The notes below the pieces were generated by a model. It ran no database searches. It was not told the origin of the DNA and saw nothing but the letters and a program-made list of their open reading frames with translations. The translations under genes were made by a program, and so were the position numbers. 64,000 nucleotides of DNA from UKL13-3 sp040387195 (GTDB taxonomy: Bacteria > Bacteroidota > Bacteroidia > UKL13-3), in NCBI GenBank assembly GCA_040387195.1, contig JAZKEF010000008.1, positions 10,336-74,335 on the forward strand. The letters run 5' to 3'. How positions within the stretch are numbered: position 1 is the stretch's first letter; the number at the start of each line of letters is the position of its first letter. Positions 8,241 through 17,199 of the stretch are shown in pieces.

Positions 8241-9251
8241 ATGAAGATAATTGTACCTATGGCCGGTATGGGCAAGCGCATGAGGCCACACACATTAACG
8301 GTTCCAAAACCTCTTATTCCGGTTGGTGGAAAACCGATTGTTCAAAAAATTATAGAAGACCTGGAGGCCGTTTGTGGCGAAGGCATTGAGGAAGTGGCAT
8401 ACATCATTCACCCGAGTTTCGGTAAGGAAGTAGAGCAAAAACTGATTGATGTAGCAGGTAAACTTGGAGCAAAGGGAACCATTCACTACCAAAGTGAAGC
8501 ATTGGGGACAGCTCATGCCATAATGTGTGCTAAGGAAGCGCTTGACGGGAATGTATTAATTGTATTTGCCGATACCCTGTTTAAAGCAGGATTTAAACTT
8601 GACAGAAGTAAAGACGGCATCATTTGGGTGCAACAAATTGAAGACCCGCGCCAGTTTGGTGTAGTGAAACTGGATGCCAACGGTGTTATTACAGAGTTTG
8701 TAGAAAAGCCGCAGGAGTTTGTGAGCGATTTGGCGATCATTGGTATATATTACTTTAAGGACGGTGTAAACCTTCGCAAAGAATTGCAATACCTGCTCGA
8801 TAATGACATCATGGAAAAGGGCGAGTATCAGCTAACAAGCGCGCTTGATAACATGAAACAAAAAGGGTTGAAGTTTGAACCCGGCAAGGTTGCGGAGTGG
8901 CTCGATTGCGGGAATAAAAACTCAACAGTATTTACCAACTCACGGATCCTGTTCCACATGCATGCCGAGGGGCAGAAGATGGTGGATGATACCGTTCAAA
9001 CGGACAAAGCACTTATTATCCAACCATCCTTTATTGGTAATAATGTAGTTATCAAACATGCAGTGGTTGGTCCGCATGCAAGTATCGGTGACGGCACGGT
9101 TATTGAGAATTCGGTAGTGAGCAATTGTATTGTTCAAACCAACAGTAAGATAAAAAATGCGGTGATTGACAATGCAATGATCGGCAATTACGTTGAATAC
9201 AACGGAGAGGCCAAAGACCTGAGCATTGGCGATTACAGCACCCAACTATAG
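8241..9251 (+). CDS. Sugar-1-phosphate nucleotidyltransferase with left-handed beta-helix tail
   Basis: 336 residues. An N-terminal NTP-transferase domain (1 to about 235) has the nucleotide-binding signature MAGMGKRMRPHTLTVPKPL (7-25) and later FADTLF, VEKPQEF and WLDCGNK. The C-terminal 80 residues are hexapeptide-like (IQPSFIGNNVVIKHAVVGPHASIGDGTVIENS), forming a left-handed parallel beta-helix. The protein is related to RmlA/GlmU-type enzymes that activate sugar-1-phosphates as UDP- or dTDP-sugars; the sugar is not certain. It follows flippase and dut and precedes the TPR/DUF4292/EnvC genes. It ends 11 nt before a TTG start, or 26 nt inside an ATG start, of the next gene. Confidence 0.9.
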   Translation: MKIIVPMAGMGKRMRPHTLTVPKPLIPVGGKPIVQKIIEDLEAVCGEGIEEVAYIIHPSFGKEVEQKLIDVAGKLGAKGTIHYQSEALGTAHAIMCAKEALDGNVLIVFADTLFKAGFKLDRSKDGIIWVQQIEDPRQFGVVKLDANGVITEFVEKPQEFVSDLAIIGIYYFKDGVNLRKELQYLLDNDIMEKGEYQLTSALDNMKQKGLKFEPGKVAEWLDCGNKNSTVFTNSRILFHMHAEGQKMVDDTVQTDKALIIQPSFIGNNVVIKHAVVGPHASIGDGTVIENSVVSNCIVQTNSKIKNAVIDNAMIGNYVEYNGEAKDLSIGDYSTQL

Positions 9252-9261
9252 CATTACGATA

Positions 9262-10974
9262 TTGACAAAATTAGCCCAACATCTTTTTTTCTTTTTTCTG
9301 CTCACAATCGGGCTATCGGCTGTTGCACAAAAAAAGGGTAAACAACTGAACGATGAAGAACAGTTGAAATTTGACCTTGCTTTTGTAAACGGCAGCCGGG
9401 AAAAAATCCTCTTTAATTACGATGATGCCCTAAAGCAGTTCAGGTATTGTTATGGATTGCAACCGGAAAATGCTGCTGTAAATTTTGTGATCGGAGATGT
9501 GTATTTTCAGAAGAAAATGTATGAGGATGCAGAGCGTTATGTAATGGAAGCGGTGAAGCTGGATAAGGAGAATATTTGGTATAAGGAACTGTTGGTGGAT
9601 GTTTACATCGCCCGGAAAAAGAGTAAAGAGGCAGCGGAATTGATGCTTACAGTGGCCAGAGAGAAAAAGGAAGTGCAAAACATGCTTCAGGCATCTTACC
9701 TGTTTGTAATGGCAAAAGAGTATTCAAAGGCCATTAAGGTATTGGAAGAGGTCGAAAAAAATGTGGGCATTAATGAAGATGTTGTAAAGCAAAAGGAACA
9801 AATTTATTTAGCTCAAAACAAACTTCCCAAAGCGATTAAGGAAGTTGAAAAACTGATTAAGGCATTTCCCGGAGAGACTAAGTATATGGGAATGCTGGCC
9901 GATTTGTATGTAGCTAACGGAAATTCGGATAAGGCTGTAGCCATCTATAACGAGATCCTTAAAAAGGAGCCCAACAATGGGTTCGCATTGTTTTCACTGG
10001 CTGATTATTACCGTTCAAAAAGCGAAAGCGAAAAGTGGTATAACCTGATGAAGGCGGGAATGGCCAGCAAGGATGTAGATACCAAATCAAAAATAAATGT
10101 ACTGTCAGCATTTATGGCAGGTAAAGATTTTGAGAATCAGCTGGAACGAACGTTTGAACTGGCAACCATTTTTGCGGAGGCCAACCAAACAGAAGCAGCA
10201 CCTTACCTGGTGCTTGGGGATTTATATGCACAGCAGCGCAAATATGATTCGGCACGGTTGGAGTACCGCAAGGCATTAGTGATTGAGCCGGCCACGTATA
10301 TCGGATGGCAACAACTTGTGTTTTGCAGTTCGCAACTATTGGACAATGAATTGCTGCTAAAAGATTGTGAAGATGCGATTGAGTATTTTCCGAACGAACC
10401 GGCCTTTTTTACCTATGCTGCCATTGCAAGCATGCAACTCAAACAATATGATAAAGCGGTAAACCATGCAATGAAAGGACTGGAGACAATTACTCCTGAT
10501 CAAAAAGACATTGAGACACAGTTACATGCAACCTTGGCTGATGCTTACCATTACCTCAAAAACCATAAAGCAAGCGACTCAACATATGAAGCCATTTTAA
10601 AGAATGACTCACAAAACGCTTATGCGATGAATAACTATGCGTACTTTTTAAGTCTGCGCAAGGTAAATCTTGAAAAGGCTGCAGCCATGTCGAAAAGAAG
10701 CTTGGAGTTGGATGCCGAAAATGCTTCATACATGGATACGTATGGTTGGATTTTATATGCCCAAAAGGATTATGCCGGTGCCAAAGAATATATAGAAAAG
10801 TCGTTGAGGTATTCACCCAACAATGCAGAAGTTTGTGATCACTTAGGCGATGTCTTGTATCAACTGAACGACAAAGAGGGCGCCCTTAAAAGCTGGAAAA
10901 AAGCTAAGGAGTTAGGTAGTGACAGCATCTTGCTCGATAAAAAAATTAAAGACGGAAAATTATATGAGGAGTAA
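9262..10974 (+). CDS. Exported tetratricopeptide-repeat protein of the DUF4292-EnvC cluster
   Basis: About 570 residues from a TTG at 9262, which places MTKLAQHLFFFFLLTIGLSAVAQ at the N-terminus as a clean signal peptide. An ATG at 9226 would add 12 residues and overlap the preceding gene by 26 nt, so the start is ambiguous. Nearly the entire mature protein is TPR: examples are EKILFNYDDALKQFRYCYGLQPENA, DAERYVMEAVKLDKENIWYKE, KAVAIYNEILKKEPNNGFALFSLADYY and the C-terminal KDYAGAKEYIEKSLRYSPNNAEVCDHLGDVLYQ. It is probably a periplasmic or outer-membrane scaffold. Its last codons overlap the DUF4292 start by 11 nt, so the two are translationally coupled. Function unknown; conserved next to DUF4292 and the M23 protein in Bacteroidota. 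Confidence 0.85.
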   Translation: MTKLAQHLFFFFLLTIGLSAVAQKKGKQLNDEEQLKFDLAFVNGSREKILFNYDDALKQFRYCYGLQPENAAVNFVIGDVYFQKKMYEDAERYVMEAVKLDKENIWYKELLVDVYIARKKSKEAAELMLTVAREKKEVQNMLQASYLFVMAKEYSKAIKVLEEVEKNVGINEDVVKQKEQIYLAQNKLPKAIKEVEKLIKAFPGETKYMGMLADLYVANGNSDKAVAIYNEILKKEPNNGFALFSLADYYRSKSESEKWYNLMKAGMASKDVDTKSKINVLSAFMAGKDFENQLERTFELATIFAEANQTEAAPYLVLGDLYAQQRKYDSARLEYRKALVIEPATYIGWQQLVFCSSQLLDNELLLKDCEDAIEYFPNEPAFFTYAAIASMQLKQYDKAVNHAMKGLETITPDQKDIETQLHATLADAYHYLKNHKASDSTYEAILKNDSQNAYAMNNYAYFLSLRKVNLEKAAAMSKRSLELDAENASYMDTYGWILYAQKDYAGAKEYIEKSLRYSPNNAEVCDHLGDVLYQLNDKEGALKSWKKAKELGSDSILLDKKIKDGKLYEE

Positions 10975-11758
10975 TATTCACTATGTGATGCTGTGTGTGA
11001 CGGGACTTATGTTGATAGCCACTTCTTGTAGAACTAAAAAGGGTTTGAACCAAACGGAACAGCCAGTTGCCGGTATTACAAAACCAAGCACCAACACACT
11101 CCTCATCAAAGCCATTGAACAACAGCAAACAACTTTTTCGTATTATTCGGCAAATGGAAAAGCCGCTTATAGGGATAATGATACCAAACAGGATTTAGGT
11201 GTGACTATTGTGATGGAAAAAGATCGGTTTGTGTACATGAATGTTACGGCATTATTAGGAATTACCGTGGCCCGCGTGCTCGCCACGCAGGATTCGATCA
11301 TCATTCTGGATATGCTGCACCGCAAATGTATTATAGCTCGCTATGATTATATACGGAGCATTACGCATGCCGACTTAAACCTTACCAACTTGCAGAACAT
11401 GTTTATTGGTAACACACTGTACCCTAATATTCCGGAGAAGAGCAAAGTGGACAGTGTACTGAATTATATTTTAATCAGTCAGCCGGTTTCGGCAACACAT
11501 ACCCAGCAAACCATGTACCGTCAGGATTTGAATGTAACCCGCTCAACATTAATGGAGCCGGCAAAAAACCAGGAAATGAAGGTTGAGTACAGTGAGGTGT
11601 ACACTCAGGGCGGCAATCAATTCCCAAACAAGTTTTCTATCAACATTAGGGCAGAAAAAAATATGGAAACCCGATTTGAACTCAGCAATTTTGTGTTCGA
11701 GAAAAAGAAGGACATTCAGTTTACCATCCCTAAGTCATATGAAACAGTGCGCATGTAG
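10964..11758 (+). CDS. DUF4292 lipoprotein (possible LolB-like fold)
   Basis: 264 residues from the ATG at 10964, chosen because MRSNIHYVMLCVTGLMLIATSC is a lipoprotein signal with Cys after ATS; the longer frame from 10919 lies inside the TPR gene. The mature part (YYSANGKAAYRDNDTKQDLGVTIVMEKDRFVYMNVTALLGITVARVLATQDSI) is the DUF4292 pattern: antiparallel strands with the phrase IWxNVxALLGIxVxRxLxTxDSI. I recall this family being grouped with the LolA/LolB fold, which would suit a lipid- or lipoprotein-handling role at the outer membrane; that is inference. It overlaps the TPR gene by 11 nt and the EnvC-like gene by 20 nt. Confidence 0.85.
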   Translation: MRSNIHYVMLCVTGLMLIATSCRTKKGLNQTEQPVAGITKPSTNTLLIKAIEQQQTTFSYYSANGKAAYRDNDTKQDLGVTIVMEKDRFVYMNVTALLGITVARVLATQDSIIILDMLHRKCIIARYDYIRSITHADLNLTNLQNMFIGNTLYPNIPEKSKVDSVLNYILISQPVSATHTQQTMYRQDLNVTRSTLMEPAKNQEMKVEYSEVYTQGGNQFPNKFSINIRAEKNMETRFELSNFVFEKKKDIQFTIPKSYETVRM

Positions 11759-13040
11759 GATTATCATACTAATAGCAATGGTTAGCTTAACCATTGTCTC
11801 ACATGCACAATTGTCTCCTTCGGCACAGCGCCAAGTGCTGGAAAACAAACGCAAGGAATTACTGGAGAAAATAAAAGAAGCTAAACAGGTACTAGCAGAA
11901 ACCCGCAAAAAACAGAACACGACTGTAACCCAACTCAAAGCCATTTCGAGCCAGATTAAAACCCGCGAACGCGTAATCAACAATGTTCAGGAACAAATCA
12001 GTGTATTGGGTCAGCAGATTGAAGAATCGAGGGATTCATTGGAGCGGCTGAAGGCCGATCTGGCCAAACTGAAAGCAGATTATGCAAAGAGTATTTTAAG
12101 CGCTTACAAGTCGCGGAATGTGTATGATAAAATGCTGTTTGTGTTTTCGGCACAAAGTTTTAATCAGGCACTAAAGCGTATTGAATACCTTAATCAATAC
12201 AGCGACTACCGCCAACGTCAGGCTGCGCTTATTCTCAGCACGCAAAACGATATTATCATTGCCTTAAACCAGATGCTTGCCAAAAAGCAGGAAAAGATGG
12301 AGTTGATTGGCATGAAGGAAACGGAAAAAAAGGAACTGGAACAAGACAAAAAAGAAGAGAGCAAGGTATTGGTTTCATTGCAGCAACAGGAAAAGGAGGT
12401 GCGCAAGCAACTGGCCGAAAGCCAGGCGGCCGCTAAAAAACTAAACCGGGCCATTGAAGAAATGATTGCCCGTGAAATTGAAGAGGCACGCAGAAAAGAA
12501 GAAGCACGCAGAAGAGAAGAAGCCGCCAGAAATGCAGCAGCAGGAAAAGCCACCCCGGGAAAAACGGAACCGGCAAAAAGTACCAAGACAGAGAGCGACC
12601 TGTTCTTAACGCCTGAAGTACTCAAAATGTCGAGCGACTTTGAGCAGAATAAAAACAATTTACCTTGGCCGGTAGAGCGCGGATATATTGCCGAGTCATT
12701 TGGTACCCATGCCCACCCAACATTGAAGGGGGTGCAGGTAAATAATAATGGGGTAGATATCAGTACGCAACCCAATGCCAATGTGCGTGCAGTATTTAAA
12801 GGTAAAGTGACCAAAATATTCAATGTGCCGGGAATGGGTAAGATTGTATTGATTAACCACGGTAAGTACTTTACTGCATACGCTCGACTGGCATCAACCA
12901 CTGTTCATGAGGGTCAGCAGGTTGATAGCAAACAAACGATAGGTGTTGTGGACACTAACGAAGAGGGAGTCACAGAAGTGCAGTTCCAGATATGGAACAT
13001 GGATAAAAAACTGGATCCCGAACTCTGGCTAAAAAATTAA
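11739..13040 (+). CDS. EnvC-like murein hydrolase activator (degenerate M23/LytM)
   Basis: 433 residues from the ATG at 11739, with signal peptide MKQCACRIIILIAMVSLTIVSHAQ. A long coiled coil covers about 30-270 (LEEIK/ARK-rich, ending EEARRKEEARRREEA), then a low-complexity Lys/Pro/Thr linker, then a LytM/M23 domain from about 305. The zinc ligands are mostly lost: the H-x-G-x-D site reads N336-N-G-V-D340, YAHL reads YARL (R383), and the HxH of PHLHFEI reads E413-V-Q415. That pattern, coiled coil plus catalytically dead LytM, is the EnvC/NlpD activator class, which switches on amidases at the septum rather than cutting peptidoglycan. Overlap with DUF4292 indicates coupled expression. The target amidase is not in view. 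Confidence 0.88.
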   Translation: MKQCACRIIILIAMVSLTIVSHAQLSPSAQRQVLENKRKELLEKIKEAKQVLAETRKKQNTTVTQLKAISSQIKTRERVINNVQEQISVLGQQIEESRDSLERLKADLAKLKADYAKSILSAYKSRNVYDKMLFVFSAQSFNQALKRIEYLNQYSDYRQRQAALILSTQNDIIIALNQMLAKKQEKMELIGMKETEKKELEQDKKEESKVLVSLQQQEKEVRKQLAESQAAAKKLNRAIEEMIAREIEEARRKEEARRREEAARNAAAGKATPGKTEPAKSTKTESDLFLTPEVLKMSSDFEQNKNNLPWPVERGYIAESFGTHAHPTLKGVQVNNNGVDISTQPNANVRAVFKGKVTKIFNVPGMGKIVLINHGKYFTAYARLASTTVHEGQQVDSKQTIGVVDTNEEGVTEVQFQIWNMDKKLDPELWLKN

Positions 13041-13092
13041 AATTCCTTGTTTTGTCAAATCATTCATTCACTTTTGTTGCTTACAATAATGT

Positions 13093-14055
13093 ATGAATAG
13101 TATTAAAACATGGGTAAGTGCCATGCGGTTGCGCACATTGCCATTAGCAGCATCAGCCATTTTATTAGGTATAACACTCTCCGACCTGCATTATAGCGCC
13201 ACAGGATTTGTTGCAGTATTATGTCTTACAACAGCTATATGCCTGCAAGTTTTGTCCAATTTTGCAAATGATTACGGAGACTTTATAAAAGGAACAGATA
13301 ACGATACACGAATAGGCAATACGCGTGCATTGCAAAGCGGAAGCATTACCGTTTCGCAAATGAAGCGCGCTATTATGTTATTGGTGGTACTCACACTGGT
13401 GAGTGGAATAACCTTGTTGTATAAGGCAACACAGGGAGAATTTAATACAGCCTTTCTATTGTTTTTTGCATTAGGAATTGTTGCCATTGTTGCAGCCATT
13501 AAATACACAGTTGGTAAAAGAGCTTACGGATATAGCGGTTTGGGCGATGTTGCCGTATTTATTTTTTTTGGTCCGGTGTCGGTGGTTGGTACTTTTTTGT
13601 TGTGCAACGGCTTTGAATTTGAATGGGGTAAAGATTGGGCTGTTTTGTTGCCGGCTCTGAGTGTTGGGTTGCTGAGCACTGCTGTCCTGAACACCAATAA
13701 TATTCGCGATATTGAGAATGATGAAGCTTCGGGAAAGTATACCATTCCTGTGAAAATAGGATTGAAGAAAGCCCGCATTTACCATTCCGTACTCATCATT
13801 GTTGCGCTGTTTTCGTTTGTGGCGTATATTTTTGTAGCATATGCACATTGGGTGCAATTTATTCAGATTCTGGCCATGTTTCCCATTGTGAAAACATGGA
13901 TGGGTGTTCTCAATACCGAACCATCAACAGCGTATAATGGATTTTTGAAACAGCTGTCGCTTGGCACACTGGTGCTTGTTATTGTATTCATTGTTACAAA
14001 TACTGTAGCCAGGATGACAATGGCTTCATCACTCATTCTTAGCATTACACAGTAA
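13093..14055 (+). CDS. menA: 1,4-dihydroxy-2-naphthoate polyprenyltransferase
   Basis: 320 residues, UbiA superfamily, about nine membrane helices. It joins a polyprenyl chain to 1,4-dihydroxy-2-naphthoate to give demethylmenaquinone at the inner membrane. The two Asp-rich motifs are visible: NFANDYGDFIKGTDND (55-70) and NTNNIRDIENDEASGKYTIPVKIG near 206-229, the latter diagnostic for MenA rather than UbiA or heme O synthase. The N-terminal SAMRLRTLPLAASAILLG is also typical. Its TAA stop shares one base with the ATG of menC, so the two are an operon. Confidence 0.96.
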   Translation: MNSIKTWVSAMRLRTLPLAASAILLGITLSDLHYSATGFVAVLCLTTAICLQVLSNFANDYGDFIKGTDNDTRIGNTRALQSGSITVSQMKRAIMLLVVLTLVSGITLLYKATQGEFNTAFLLFFALGIVAIVAAIKYTVGKRAYGYSGLGDVAVFIFFGPVSVVGTFLLCNGFEFEWGKDWAVLLPALSVGLLSTAVLNTNNIRDIENDEASGKYTIPVKIGLKKARIYHSVLIIVALFSFVAYIFVAYAHWVQFIQILAMFPIVKTWMGVLNTEPSTAYNGFLKQLSLGTLVLVIVFIVTNTVARMTMASSLILSITQ

Positions 14056-15095
14056 TGGTTACGGCATCTTATAGTAAGCATGAATTAGCGTTTAAAAGGC
14101 AAGCCCGAACCTCAAGAGGGGCAATGGAAAACCATATAGCGTATTATGTGATACTGAAAGAAGGTAACCGCACAGGCATAGGAGAAGCGGCACCACTCAA
14201 AGGGTTAAGCATAGATGACAGATCTGATTTTGAGAACAAACTGAAGGAGTGCATTGCTTATATTCATGATGGTTTACCGGTTGATGCACTTGATTTAACA
14301 GAATTTCCATCCTTACAATTTGCTTTCGAAACAGCATCGTTGTCGCTCAAGTTTGAAAAACCGTTTACTGTTTTTGAGAATTCTTTTATGCAAGGAATGC
14401 CTATCAGCATTAATGGATTGGTATGGATGAATAGCCGGGATGAAATGCTGGAAGAGGCGTACACTAAAGCAGCAGAAGGGTTTAGCTGTATCAAGTTTAA
14501 GGTTGGGGCTTTGGATTTTGATGAAGAGTGCCGGATGCTGGAAGCATTTCGTAAACGCTACTCTTCTTTTAAAGTGGAATTGCGACTGGATGCAAACGGG
14601 GCTTTTGCTACAGACGAGGCCGAGCAAAAACTAAAGGAGCTTTCGCGTTTCGGGATTCATTCCATTGAACAACCTATTCGTGCCAAACAGATTGACCATA
14701 TGCAGGAATTATGCATCAAAACAGCTATTCCCATTGCCCTTGATGAAGAACTTATTGGTGTGAATGTGCAACTGGACGGGGGTGGTTTGCTGAAATTCAT
14801 TAAGCCACAATTCATCATTTTAAAACCCACTTTACTAGGAGGTCTGGCCGCCTCAGATCAATGGATTAAACATGCGCAATACCACACAATCGGGTGGTGG
14901 GCCACTTCGGCACTTGAAAGCAATATAGGTTTAAATGCAATAGCACAATGGTGCGCAAACCACGAAACAAATTTGCCACAAGGCTTAGGCACAGGGAGTT
15001 TATATTCAAACAACATTCAATCACCCCTCAGTGTGCATCAGGGTTATCTTCATTATAATCAAAATGCTTTTTGGTCGTTCCCTCCGAATGGCTAA
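14055..15095 (+). CDS. menC: o-Succinylbenzoate synthase
   Basis: 346 residues, enolase superfamily. It dehydrates SHCHC to o-succinylbenzoate in menaquinone synthesis. The catalytic lysine pair is in CIKFKVGA (138-145). Metal ligands are in LDANGAF, SIEQP and LDEELIG, and the second catalytic Lys is in FIILKPTLLGG. The N-terminal capping domain is present (GIGEAAPLKGLSIDDR). The family overlaps with dipeptide epimerases, but the one-base overlap with menA makes MenC the strong reading. The 3' end is followed 12 nt later by the hybrid kinase. Confidence 0.93.
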   Translation: MVTASYSKHELAFKRQARTSRGAMENHIAYYVILKEGNRTGIGEAAPLKGLSIDDRSDFENKLKECIAYIHDGLPVDALDLTEFPSLQFAFETASLSLKFEKPFTVFENSFMQGMPISINGLVWMNSRDEMLEEAYTKAAEGFSCIKFKVGALDFDEECRMLEAFRKRYSSFKVELRLDANGAFATDEAEQKLKELSRFGIHSIEQPIRAKQIDHMQELCIKTAIPIALDEELIGVNVQLDGGGLLKFIKPQFIILKPTLLGGLAASDQWIKHAQYHTIGWWATSALESNIGLNAIAQWCANHETNLPQGLGTGSLYSNNIQSPLSVHQGYLHYNQNAFWSFPPNG

Positions 15096-15106
15096 ATTCG
15101 AAAGTA

Positions 15107-17191
15107 ATGATAAGGGACTTTACCAAGCAGCGTATTTTAAAAGGATTTAACTTTTGGGCAATTGTAGTCTGTATTTTTTTCATCGTTTTCCTATCTGTTT
15201 TTGTTGAATACTCGGAGTATTATTTTCTCTTCGTTATCGGTGCACTTGTATTTTGTGTGAATCAATACCTTATTGCCAAAGGATATATAAAAACAGGATA
15301 CCTGGTGTTTGTGGCCTGCTCGAATGCCATTATGCTCATTTTTGATTCCGGAATTATGAGTCCGGCAAGGGGATTCATTTTTTATATCCCGTTGCTTCTT
15401 TGTTATTTGATGGTAGCAGGCCCTAATCGCAAGGTGGAGCAGGTGTTTTCTGTTTTGCTAACACTGGCGTGCATTGGTCTTACAACCTTTACCAACCTCA
15501 CTCCCAAAATTGCTGATCGGTTATATAGGGTAGACCATCAAATTATCGTGGCATCTTTTAATACAGTGGCTGCCATACTGATGACGGTAATCATAGCATA
15601 TGTGCTGGCCCGTTCTTCACAGGAGGCTTTTGAGCATTTGCAGGAGAGCAAAAAGATCTTGAGCAAAAATGAAAAACTACTCCACTCTATTAATCAAAAT
15701 ATTGATATCGCTATTTGCCGAACAGATGTTGCATCCAATAATTTGATTTATGCCAACAATGCAAAAGTTAAAGTTTTCGGGTATGATTCGGTTGCCGAAA
15801 TTTTGACCGTTTCACCGGATAATTTTTACAGGGATATCAAAGAGCGAAACAGGGTAGTGGATTTGATTGAGAAAGATGGATGTGTATCCAATCTGGAAGT
15901 GAAGTATAAACGAAAGGATGGGTCGGAGTTTTGGGGATTGTTAACCAGTAATAAAATTGTTGATGAGACCGGGAGAGTAATGTATGATGGCGCATTGCGT
16001 GACATCTCTGAGATTAAAAATCTTCAGGGGGAACTTATTGCAGCTAAAGAACAAGCCGAAAAATCATCTTTGGCCAAGTCTCAGTTTTTATCAACCATGA
16101 GTCACGAAATACGCACCCCGATGAATGCCGTAATGGGGGCAAGCAGTTTACTGCTCCAGGATGAAACACGCCCCGAACAGATTGAAAATTTGCAGCTACT
16201 GAAATCGGCCGGAAGCAACCTGATGAGACTCATCAATAATGTGTTGGACTTTAGTAAGATTGAATTGGATAAAGTAGAGTTTGAGCAGGTATCGGTAGAC
16301 CTGATTCAGCTGATGCGGGAGGCCGTTGATACACATATTTTGGAGGCGCAAAAAAAGGGAATAGCCATTGAACTGATAACCGACAAGCAATCCTATCCAT
16401 ACATCCTGGATCCTATCCGATTTGTTCAGGTAATCAATAACCTGTTGTCGAATGCAGTGAAATTCACACTGGAGGGAAAGGTTACCATGACAGTAGATGT
16501 ATTGGAAGAGTCATCCGAGTTTGATACCATCCGCATCACTGTAAAAGATACAGGGATTGGTATTGCCACGGACAGGCAGCATAAGATTTTTGAGAGTTTC
16601 AGTCAGGAGAACATCGACACAACCCGAAGGTACGGAGGCTCGGGGTTAGGGCTTGCGATTACCAGACGAATCCTTCAAAGATTGAATACCTCTATTGATT
16701 TAAAAAGTACGCAGGGGGAAGGATCAGTTTTTAGCTTTTCCCTGAAGTTAAAAAAACATAACATGCAACAATCACCTGTTACTACACCCTCTTTTTCTGA
16801 CCTATCCATTGGCGGTATGCGGATATTGCTTGTGGAGGATAATAAAATGAATACCCTTATCTTGTCTAAGTTTCTATCGCGCTGGAACGTTGAATGCGAT
16901 ACAGCTGAAAGTGGAAGGGAGGCATTGGAAAAATTGGCACAAGGAACCTACGAGCTTATTCTGATGGACCTTCATATGCCTGATATGGACGGATTTGAAA
17001 CCACCACCATCATTCGCTCGTTCAATAAGGAAATTCCGATTTTTGCACTCACAGCTGATGCATTTGCCGAAACGCGCATTAAAGCATTGGCCTGTGGTAT
17101 GAATGATTTTATTCCAAAACCATTTGATCCAACCGCGTTATTCAATAAACTGGCCAATGCGAGGATGGCCAATGTTAACCGCAATAATTAG
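15107..17191 (+). CDS. Membrane hybrid histidine kinase (TM-PAS-HisKA-HATPase-REC)
   Basis: 694 residues from the ATG at 15107; the longer frame from 15071 begins inside menC. Residues 1 to about 180 hold six or so membrane helices with little periplasmic loop, then a helical linker, a PAS domain (about 195-305, ending YDGALRDISEIKNLQ), HisKA with STMSHEIRTPMNAVMGA (phospho-acceptor H333), HATPase_c (about 435-550, N-box NNLLSNAVKF, GTGIGIA, GSGLGLAI) and a C-terminal receiver (about 572-690, LLVEDNKMN, phospho-acceptor D621 in MDLHMPDMDG, K in IPKPF). A complete phosphorelay sensor. The signal is probably membrane-associated; no HPt protein is in view. It is convergent with the PAS-array gene, 8 nt between stops. 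Confidence 0.93.
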   Translation: MIRDFTKQRILKGFNFWAIVVCIFFIVFLSVFVEYSEYYFLFVIGALVFCVNQYLIAKGYIKTGYLVFVACSNAIMLIFDSGIMSPARGFIFYIPLLLCYLMVAGPNRKVEQVFSVLLTLACIGLTTFTNLTPKIADRLYRVDHQIIVASFNTVAAILMTVIIAYVLARSSQEAFEHLQESKKILSKNEKLLHSINQNIDIAICRTDVASNNLIYANNAKVKVFGYDSVAEILTVSPDNFYRDIKERNRVVDLIEKDGCVSNLEVKYKRKDGSEFWGLLTSNKIVDETGRVMYDGALRDISEIKNLQGELIAAKEQAEKSSLAKSQFLSTMSHEIRTPMNAVMGASSLLLQDETRPEQIENLQLLKSAGSNLMRLINNVLDFSKIELDKVEFEQVSVDLIQLMREAVDTHILEAQKKGIAIELITDKQSYPYILDPIRFVQVINNLLSNAVKFTLEGKVTMTVDVLEESSEFDTIRITVKDTGIGIATDRQHKIFESFSQENIDTTRRYGGSGLGLAITRRILQRLNTSIDLKSTQGEGSVFSFSLKLKKHNMQQSPVTTPSFSDLSIGGMRILLVEDNKMNTLILSKFLSRWNVECDTAESGREALEKLAQGTYELILMDLHMPDMDGFETTTIIRSFNKEIPIFALTADAFAETRIKALACGMNDFIPKPFDPTALFNKLANARMANVNRNN

Positions 17192-17199
17192 TAGAAATA

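Noticed and set aside
12218..12901. 227-codon minus-strand frame inside the EnvC-like gene
   Set aside because: Antisense shadow of a Lys/Glu/Arg-rich coding strand; no homology or start context.
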